Source: Hyphomicrobiales bacterium
Lineage (GTDB): Bacteria; Pseudomonadota; Alphaproteobacteria; Rhizobiales; Rhizobiaceae
DNA length: 64,000 nucleotides
Direction of reading: 5' to 3'
Assembly (NCBI GenBank): GCA_900469615.1
Contig: UBYA01000013.1
Coordinates: 183,405-247,404 of the forward strand
The position numbers and the translations under genes were made by a program. The notes below the pieces were generated by a model. That model saw nothing but the letters and a program-made list of their open reading frames with translations. It ran no database searches and was not told where the DNA came from. This document shows, piece by piece, positions 58,977 to 64,000 of this stretch (positions are counted from its first letter, which is position 1; each line of letters starts with the position of its first letter).

Positions 58977-60776
58977 TCAACTCTTCGACCGCAGGTAGGC
59001 GCCGCGCTCCAGCTCGGCATGGTTGGTCGCACTGCGCAGCCGCAGCAGATCCTTGCGGGCGATCAGGCCGACCAGCCGCCCGGTCTGGGCCTCGACGACG
59101 GGAACGCGTCCGGTATCGGCCTGGATCATGATGTCGGCGACGCGGCCGACGGTATCCTCGACATGGGCGACCGGAAGGGACGTATCCGATATCACGTCAT
59201 ACAGCGACTGATCCATCAGTTCCGGCTCGCTTTGCCAGCGCAGGGCGTCGGCGCGCGAGATCATGCCGACGAGGCGATCGTTGTCGCCGACGACGGGATA
59301 GAAGCGATGCGCATCCGGCCGGTCCGTCATCTGTTTCAGCGCTTCCGACAGCCGCATGGACGCGGGCAGGGTATCCACCTTGGCGATCATGATGTCGCGG
59401 GCCCGGGTCAGTTCGAACGGGTCGATGCCGTATTCGCGGGTGATGTGCTGGCCGCGCCGGGCGATCTTTTCCGTGAGGATGGAGCGGCGCAGCAGCAGCA
59501 CGGTGACGGCATAGGCTGCGACCGTTGCGGCAAGCAGAGGCACCAGCGCGCTCGTATCCCCCGTCAGCTCGACGGCGAAGAACGTGCCTGTGAGCGGCGC
59601 GCGCATGGTGCCGCCCATCATCGCCGCCATGCCGAGCATCGCCCAGAAGCCGGGATCGCCGGGCAGGACAAGACCCACCAGCCAGCCCAGCGCGCCGCCG
59701 AGGATGAGCAGCGGCGCCAGGACGCCGCCCGAGGTGCCTGAGGAAAGTGCCACCAGCCAGATGCCTGCCTTGACCAGTAGGATCGCCAGGACGGCGCCGA
59801 CGGCGATGCGGCTGTGCAGCAGATCGGCGATGATGTCGTATCCGACGCCGAGGGCCCGGGGCTCGATCAAGCCGCCAAGCCCGACGACGATGCCGCCAAG
59901 TGCCGGCCACCACATCCAGTGGACCGGCAGTTTTTCGAAGGTATCCTCGATCTTGTAGAGCAAGGTCGTCAGGAGGCCGGATTGCAGGCCTGAAATGATG
60001 CCGAGGCCGGTGGCGAGCAGGATGCCCCACCATGAGAGCGCCATGTCGAAATGCGCCGGGAACAGCGCGCCGCTGCCGATCAGCAGCGGGCGCCAGACGA
60101 CCGAGACGCAGGCCGCGACCGCCACGGGGATGAAGCTGCGCGGCTTCCATTCGAACAGCAGCAGCTCGACGGCGAGCATCACCGCCGCGATCGGCGTGCC
60201 GAAGACCGCGGTCATGCCGGCTGCGGCGCCGGCGACGAGCAGGGTCTTCCGCTCGGCGGCACTCATATGAAAGAGCTGCGCGAAGAGGGAGCCGATGGCG
60301 CCGCCGGTCATGATGATCGGACCTTCCGCACCGAAAGGCCCGCCGGAGCCGATCGAGATGGCGGAGGACAGCGGCTTGAGCACGGCCACCTTGGGAGACA
60401 TGCGGCTGCCGCCGATCAGGATCGCCTCGATGGCCTCGGGAATGCCGTGGCCGCGGATCTTCTCCGAGCCGTAGCGCGCCATGAGGCCGATGACGAGACC
60501 GCCGAGAACGGGCGCGGCCACCATCCAGGGCGAGCGCGCCACCATGGTAAACGATAGCGGCTCGGTGCTGATCTTGAACAGCCAGACGGCATTGCTGACG
60601 AGCGCTATGAGATTGATGAGCACCCAGGCGGCAAATGCGCCGCCGGTGCCGACGACGAGCGCCATGGCGATGAGCACCAGGACGCGCCTGTCCGTGGTGA
60701 AGTCTCCATTGTCCTTGCGGGAAGCCCCGCCGGAGAAATCGTGATTGTGAGTTTGTGGGGTGGGGGTGTCCTGCAT
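58977..60776 (-). CDS. ClC chloride channel/transporter with C-terminal CBS pair
   Basis: 599-residue protein. Ten or more membrane helices (about 30-440) show the ClC motifs in modified form: RGHGIPEAIEAI for the GSGIP site, GSGGPFGAEGPIIMTGG containing the gating Glu, and LSSGTSGGVLAPLLILGG for the GxFxP site. The end (about 465-585) is a pair of CBS domains: REYGIDPFELTRARDIMI and FYPVVGDNDRLVGMISRADAL then DTGRVPVVEAQTGRLVGLIARKDLL; CBS pairs bind adenine nucleotides and gate the channel. It moves chloride or exchanges Cl- for H+. Start ATG 60776-60774. Divergent from a MarR gene across a palindrome at 60842-60860. Confidence 0.9.
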   Translation of the reverse strand: MQDTPTPQTHNHDFSGGASRKDNGDFTTDRRVLVLIAMALVVGTGGAFAAWVLINLIALVSNAVWLFKISTEPLSFTMVARSPWMVAAPVLGGLVIGLMARYGSEKIRGHGIPEAIEAILIGGSRMSPKVAVLKPLSSAISIGSGGPFGAEGPIIMTGGAIGSLFAQLFHMSAAERKTLLVAGAAAGMTAVFGTPIAAVMLAVELLLFEWKPRSFIPVAVAACVSVVWRPLLIGSGALFPAHFDMALSWWGILLATGLGIISGLQSGLLTTLLYKIEDTFEKLPVHWMWWPALGGIVVGLGGLIEPRALGVGYDIIADLLHSRIAVGAVLAILLVKAGIWLVALSSGTSGGVLAPLLILGGALGWLVGLVLPGDPGFWAMLGMAAMMGGTMRAPLTGTFFAVELTGDTSALVPLLAATVAAYAVTVLLLRRSILTEKIARRGQHITREYGIDPFELTRARDIMIAKVDTLPASMRLSEALKQMTDRPDAHRFYPVVGDNDRLVGMISRADALRWQSEPELMDQSLYDVISDTSLPVAHVEDTVGRVADIMIQADTGRVPVVEAQTGRLVGLIARKDLLRLRSATNHAELERGAYLRSKS

Positions 60777-60841
60777 CGGAGGCCTTCTGTGCTAAGCGTG
60801 CGCGGCCGTCCTTCAGCCGTTCCGCGCTTCGAGATGGCAAA

Positions 60842-60860
60842 TATATCGTAATGCGATATA
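60842..60860. promoter_or_regulatory. Probable MarR operator palindrome
   Basis: TATATCG-TAATG-CGATATA is a perfect 7+5+7 palindrome (19 bases), between the divergent ClC and MarR genes (65-84 bases upstream of the ClC start and 145 upstream of the MarR start). MarR proteins bind palindromes of this size, and autoregulated divergent promoters are typical. It is inference from sequence. Confidence 0.6.
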
Positions 60861-61004
60861 AATCAACCAAAGCGCACCGCGATCTTTCAGATTGGCTTCC
60901 TGCGCTTTGGATTCCTGGTCTTTGGCATGTCGCCACCGCAAAACCGCTAGGCATTCTTGCGTGACATGCGTTAGACCGCGACCTGCGGCAACGAGGACGA
61001 TTTG

Positions 61005-61442
61005 ATGGTGCGACGTTCGGATGAAACCCTTTCGCAGGCCGATTACGAGGCGCTGGCGACGCTGCGCTATACCCTGCGCAAATTCATGGATTTCAGCACA
61101 TCGGCGGCGCACGAGGCGGGCCTGCCGCCGCAGCAGCACCAGGCGCTGCTTGCCATCAGGGGAAATCGTTCCGGCGAGGCCATGACCATCGGCATGCTGG
61201 CGGAAAAACTGATGATTGCCCCGCACACGGCGACGGAGCTTGTGGGGAGGCTGATCGATGGCGGTTATGTTACCCGGCATCCCGATCCCGCGGACAAGCG
61301 TCGTCAAACCCTGCAGCTGACCGAGAAGTCCGAAGAGGTTCTGCAAAGGCTCAGCTCGATCCATCTGGTCGAAATCCGAGACATGGCGCCGAGGCTGATC
61401 GAGATCCTCACGCAACTGCAGGCGGATGCCCGAAACGGCTGA
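61005..61442 (+). CDS. MarR family transcriptional regulator
   Basis: 145-residue winged-helix regulator. QADYEALATLRYTLRKFMDF (dimer helix), PPQQHQALLAIRGNRSGE, MTIGMLAEKLMIAPHTATELVGRLI (recognition helix) and GGYVTRHPDPADKRRQTLQL (wing, with DPADKRR) are the MarR signature. Start ATG 61005 with GAGGACG upstream. It is transcribed divergently from the ClC gene, and the gap holds a 19-base palindrome, so the transporter and its own gene are the likely targets. The ligand is unknown. The convergent SDR gene ends 40 bases after its stop. Confidence 0.93.
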   Translation: MVRRSDETLSQADYEALATLRYTLRKFMDFSTSAAHEAGLPPQQHQALLAIRGNRSGEAMTIGMLAEKLMIAPHTATELVGRLIDGGYVTRHPDPADKRRQTLQLTEKSEEVLQRLSSIHLVEIRDMAPRLIEILTQLQADARNG

Positions 61443-61481
61443 AGGCGCCATCGCCGGGATCGTCGGCAATGGCGCGGGCGA

Positions 61482-62198
61482 TCATTGGCCGAGGTGAATG
61501 CCGCCGTCGCAGATCAGCGTGTGACCGCTGGTAAAACCGTTGCGGATCAGGAAGGCGATGGCGTCGGCGATCTCCTGCGAGCTGCCGACACGGCCGACCG
61601 GCGTCCGTGCCGAAAAACCGGCAAAGGTCTGCTCTTTCTGCTCTGCGGTCAGGAAATCCCACCAGGGGGTGTCGACGACGCCGGGCGAAACGCAGTTCAC
61701 CCGGACCGGCTTGAGTTCGACGGCGAGAATCGGCGCCAAAGCGGCAATGGCGGCATTGATGGCTCCGAGCCCTGCGGTTCCGGGCATGGCCGCCTGCGCC
61801 GAGACGGCGGAGACGAAGGTGATGCTGCCATGTTTCGAAAGATGGGGGAGGCAGGCCTGGGCACAGGCGAAGTGTGCCAGCGCCTTTTGCTCGAAGCCCT
61901 TTTTGACGTCGGCGATACCGACGGTGGCGAAGGGACCGGCTCCATGACCGCCGCCCAGTGCCAGCACGAGATGATCGAGCGGTCCCATTGCCTGGAAGGC
62001 TTCGGCAAGGCCGGCAAAGTCGGCGGCATCCATGATGGCGGTGGCGACGTCGCCATCGAGGTTTTGCACGGCTGCCTGAAGTTTCGCGCCATCGCGGCCC
62101 GTAATCGTGACCCGGTATCCTTTTTCGAGAAGGTGGGCGGCCGCCGCGAGGCCGATGCCGGAGGAACCGCCGATAATAACGACATGCTGAGACGACAT
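61482..62198 (-). CDS. Short-chain dehydrogenase/reductase
   Basis: 238-residue SDR. The cofactor motif is VVIIGGSSGIGLAAAAHLLE, then ITGRDGAKLQAAV; the NAG motif is replaced by ALGGGHGAG, and the catalytic Ser lies in ITFVSAVSAQ. The usual YxxxK reads GLGAINAAIAAL here, that is, the Tyr-x-x-x-Lys is not seen, so the normal catalytic dyad is missing: an atypical SDR (known for some proteins of this branch). VNCVSPGVVDTPWWD follows. Start ATG 62198-62196, AAGGAGA upstream. Divergent from an XRE regulator gene across 220 bases, which probably controls it. Confidence 0.85.
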   Translation of the reverse strand: MSSQHVVIIGGSSGIGLAAAAHLLEKGYRVTITGRDGAKLQAAVQNLDGDVATAIMDAADFAGLAEAFQAMGPLDHLVLALGGGHGAGPFATVGIADVKKGFEQKALAHFACAQACLPHLSKHGSITFVSAVSAQAAMPGTAGLGAINAAIAALAPILAVELKPVRVNCVSPGVVDTPWWDFLTAEQKEQTFAGFSARTPVGRVGSSQEIADAIAFLIRNGFTSGHTLICDGGIHLGQ

Positions 62199-62418
62199 GA
62201 GGGTCTCCTTTTCTGGGATTGAGGAAATTGCAGGAACGGTGGTGCTCAGACGCGGCGGGCGAGGCTTTGGCTGAGTGTTCGCAGACGCTGTCGCGGGGTT
62301 GCGTCCCGGGCCTGGATCGCAACCACCTCTCGATCGTCCGCATGGCGATATCTGGCAGCTTGCGAGAGCGGCAAACAGTTCTGACTTTATCCTAGTATCG
62401 ATCCTGCTATGATGAGCC

Positions 62419-63282
62419 ATGACTGTCGCCCAGAACCGGATCATCCTCGAAGCCAGGCATCGCGAGTTCGGTGCCTTCCTGCGCTCCCGCCGGGAAAAGC
62501 TGACGCCGGCGGCCGTCGGGCTTCCGGAAGGGTTCCGGCGGCGCACGCCAGGGCTCAGGCGCGAAGAAGTCGCACTGCTCGCCGGCGTCGGCACCACATG
62601 GTACACATGGCTGGAACAAGGCCGGGACGTCCGCGCCTCCGCAGAGGTGCTGTCGGCGCTGGCCGACGCGCTGCGCCTCGATCCGGCCGAACGCCGGCAT
62701 CTCTTCACCCTCAGTGACCGGCCGTCGGCGGAGGTTCCGTCGCACGGGCCCGAGGACGTGCCGGCCGCCTTGCGGCGCATGCTTGCGAGCCTCGCCGGGC
62801 AGCCGGCCTATGTTCTCGGCCGGCGTTGGGATGTGCTGGCCTGGAACGCTGCGGCTGTCGCCGTTTTCGGCGACTATGCGCTGCTGCAGGGCGATGCGCG
62901 CAACAGCGTCCATCGGGTGTTTACCGATCCTGCCCATCGGCGGCTTCTCGTCGATTGGGAGATCGTGGCGGCGAATTCGCTGGCGATGTTCCGTGCCGAC
63001 AGTGCCCGCTATGCCGGCGATCCCGATTTCGAACGGTTGATCGCCACCTTGACGCAGGCAAGTCCCGAGTTTCGCGCCTGGTGGCCGAGACAGGACGTGT
63101 TGCGGCCGCTGACCGGCCACAAGCGCCTGCGCCATCCCGAAGGGGGGCCGATGACCTTCGAATATACCGCGCTTGCCGTCATGGATCGCACCGATATGAA
63201 GCTGGTGGTCTATACGCCGCTCGAGGAGGACGGAACGAGCGACACGCTGAAACATTTGTTGCGCGGGGTTGGCCCGGCATAA
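62419..63282 (+). CDS. XRE-type regulator with MmyB-like ligand domain
   Basis: 287-residue regulator. Residues 14-75 form the helix-turn-helix (AFLRSRREKLTPAAVGLPEG, RRRTPGLRREEVALLAGVGT, TWYTWLEQGRD), and about 110-275 is the MmyB-type ligand-binding domain of the PAS-like fold, which in related proteins binds fatty acids. The RRTPGLRREEVALLAGVGTTWYTWLEQGR block is diagnostic of this group, which is often divergent to an SDR gene that it represses. That is the case here (gap 62199-62418). Start ATG 62419; no strong ribosome-binding site is seen. The convergent ArsR gene ends 30 bases after its stop. Confidence 0.92.
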   Translation: MTVAQNRIILEARHREFGAFLRSRREKLTPAAVGLPEGFRRRTPGLRREEVALLAGVGTTWYTWLEQGRDVRASAEVLSALADALRLDPAERRHLFTLSDRPSAEVPSHGPEDVPAALRRMLASLAGQPAYVLGRRWDVLAWNAAAVAVFGDYALLQGDARNSVHRVFTDPAHRRLLVDWEIVAANSLAMFRADSARYAGDPDFERLIATLTQASPEFRAWWPRQDVLRPLTGHKRLRHPEGGPMTFEYTALAVMDRTDMKLVVYTPLEEDGTSDTLKHLLRGVGPA

Positions 63283-63312
63283 TCCCGGCTTCCGCCGCTC
63301 TCCCTTTCCCTT

Positions 63313-63636
63313 TCAGCCTTCCAGATCGTTCTTCAATCGATCGAGAATGGATAGCGCATGGCCGGCGTAGGCGCTGATCCAGCGATCGTGGATCTGCTTG
63401 ATCGGCAGGCTGTTCAGATGGTTCCAACGCTCGCGTCCGTCCCTCTTGGCAATCACGAGATCGGCGTCCTCCAGGACTTTCAGATGCTGCATGACGGTGC
63501 AGCGGTCCATGTCCGTGAAGGCTTCGCAGAGCATGCCGGTCGTTCGCGGCGCATCCTTCAGCATGTCCAGGATTTCGCGCCGGCGACGATGCGCAAGAGC
63601 CTTGAAAATGAGGTCGCTATCCGATTCGTTTGACAT
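63313..63636 (-). CDS. ArsR family transcriptional regulator
   Basis: 107-residue winged helix: SDLIFKALAHRRRREILDML, RTTGMLCEAFTDMDRCTVMQHLKVL (recognition helix), DADLVIAKRDGRERWNHLNS (wing) and a helical end, KQIHDRWISAY. The pair LAHRRRREILDML is typical of the sub-group linked to AHSA1/SRPBCC proteins. Start ATG 63636-63634. Divergent from an SRPBCC gene (start 63706), with a perfect 7+6+7 palindrome between them at 63635-63654, so it likely represses both. It has no metal-binding cysteines in the usual positions. Confidence 0.92.
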   Translation of the reverse strand: MSNESDSDLIFKALAHRRRREILDMLKDAPRTTGMLCEAFTDMDRCTVMQHLKVLEDADLVIAKRDGRERWNHLNSLPIKQIHDRWISAYAGHALSILDRLKNDLEG

Positions 63637-63654
63637 GTTATGTTTTTATAACAT
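63635..63654. promoter_or_regulatory. Probable ArsR operator palindrome
   Basis: ATGTTAT-GTTTTT-ATAACAT is a perfect 7+6+7 palindrome, overlapping the start region of the ArsR gene and 52 bases upstream of the SRPBCC start. ArsR regulators bind such A/T-rich palindromes. Sequence evidence only. Confidence 0.65.
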
Positions 63655-63705
63655 AATGAGACCCGTCGCAACGGAACGATGCTGACAAACAACGGAGGAG
63701 ATGCC

Positions 63706-64000
63706 ATGGCATTGAATGTTCGGATATCAGGACGGATCGGCCGCAGGGTCGACGAGGTGTTCGATGCGGTCGTCAATCCGAAGAAGCTTTCGAGCTATTT
63801 CACCACCGTCGGCGGGGCGAGTGCGCCGCTGGTGGCGGGAACGACGGTCATCTGGTGGAAGAATGCGCCCGTCGAGGTCGACCATGTCGAGGAAAACAAG
63901 CGTATCGTCTTTCACTGGGAGGGCGGCACCGGGGAGGATGGCGTTCGCTACAGGACCAAGGTGGAGATGACCTTCGATGCCCTGGACGACGGCGGCACGC
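63706..64000 (+). CDS. SRPBCC/AHSA1 family protein, N-terminal part
   Basis: 98 codons are visible before the window ends. It begins MALNVRISGRIGRRVDEVFD, AVVNPKKLSSYFTTVGGASA, VIWWKNAPVEVDHVEENKRI, the AHSA1/SRPBCC entry pattern (V-x-x-x-W/F-x-a-v-x-d-p-x-k-l-x-x-F), a START-like beta fold with a hydrophobic cavity. Members bind hydrophobic ligands or activate Hsp90-like ATPases; in this ArsR-linked class the ligand is unknown. Start ATG 63706 has GGAGGAG seven bases upstream. Divergent from its probable repressor gene and sharing its operator. Confidence 0.88.
   Translation, partial: MALNVRISGRIGRRVDEVFDAVVNPKKLSSYFTTVGGASAPLVAGTTVIWWKNAPVEVDHVEENKRIVFHWEGGTGEDGVRYRTKVEMTFDALDDGGT

Noticed and set aside
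58713..59741. Long plus-strand frame through the 6S RNA and the ClC gene
   Set aside because: Shadow of clc in antisense; the first part overlaps the structured 6S RNA.

Overview
This window is high-GC chromosomal DNA from an alphaproteobacterium of the order Hyphomicrobiales (Rhizobiales), most likely family Rhizobiaceae (Rhizobium, Ensifer, Agrobacterium or a close relative). The evidence is the gene content: an Omp10-type lipoprotein as in Brucella, homospermidine synthase, a GapR-like nucleoid protein (DUF2312), an RcdA/DUF1465 cell-cycle adaptor, DUF1192, DUF1244, DUF4164 and DUF465 proteins, and repeated mosaic intergenic elements with a GCGCAGCGGTTTT core that look like the rhizobial RIME class. 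Species is not decided. The sequence is almost entirely housekeeping chromosome: no rRNA, tRNA, insertion sequence, prophage, integrase or CRISPR array was seen.

Layout. 0-6 kb (mostly minus strand): a truncated periplasmic 5'-nucleotidase, a small membrane protein, the Omp10-like lipoprotein, homospermidine synthase, then a compact group with pabB and a pabC-like lyase (p-aminobenzoate/folate), a YciI protein and a haem-dependent demethylase-like protein. 6-12 kb: oligoendopeptidase F, a sigma-54 response regulator and a secreted DUF882 protein. 12-15 kb: a small surface-polysaccharide group (GT29-like, GT25 and polysaccharide deacetylase). 15-21 kb: amine oxidase, ilvE, 3-hydroxyisobutyrate dehydrogenase-like, nitronate monooxygenase, gapR. 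21-30 kb: N-formylglutamate amidohydrolase, DUF1036, pyk, a frameshifted LysE exporter, a threonine dehydratase-like enzyme, a DUF4865-cupin-tautomerase operon with a divergent LysR regulator, an alpha/beta hydrolase and a TPR lipo/periplasmic protein. 30-38 kb: rpmJ, purK-purE, two DUF465 proteins, an ArsR regulator, a divergent ThiE-like protein, a Sel1-repeat protein, an inositol monophosphatase and an ExbB/MotA-like plus OmpA-like pair. 38-49 kb: a frameshifted ECF sigma factor with its DGPF/YciI partner, yegP, an ABC exporter, rpmE, an Otr(A)/TetM-family GTPase, rcdA, DUF1192, an MFS transporter and PhzF. 49-58 kb: a glycolytic/pentose phosphate block (fba class I, pgk, gap, tkt) interrupted by a K+/H+ antiporter and a DUF1089 protein. 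58-64 kb: DUF4164, zapA and the adjacent 6S RNA, a ClC channel with CBS domains, and three regulator/partner pairs (MarR, XRE-SDR, ArsR-SRPBCC).

How it works together. Central carbon metabolism dominates: tkt and gap are co-oriented, followed by the DUF1089 gene, the antiporter, pgk and fba, each large unit ending in a clear terminator; pyk is separate. Cell-cycle functions (gapR, rcdA with a perfect CtrA box upstream, zapA) are scattered. Regulators are mostly local: LysR, MarR, XRE and ArsR genes sit divergently to their probable targets, and three of these gaps contain clear palindromes that are probable operators.

I did not find a convincing, wholly new multi-gene system. The most interesting items are the ribosome-protection GTPase with an altered domain IV loop, the uncharacterised DUF4865/cupin/tautomerase unit with paired GGAT-ATCC sites, the proton-channel/OmpA pair without Zorya partners, the CtrA box at rcdA, two point-frameshifted genes, and mosaic repeats that supply the stop codons of two genes.
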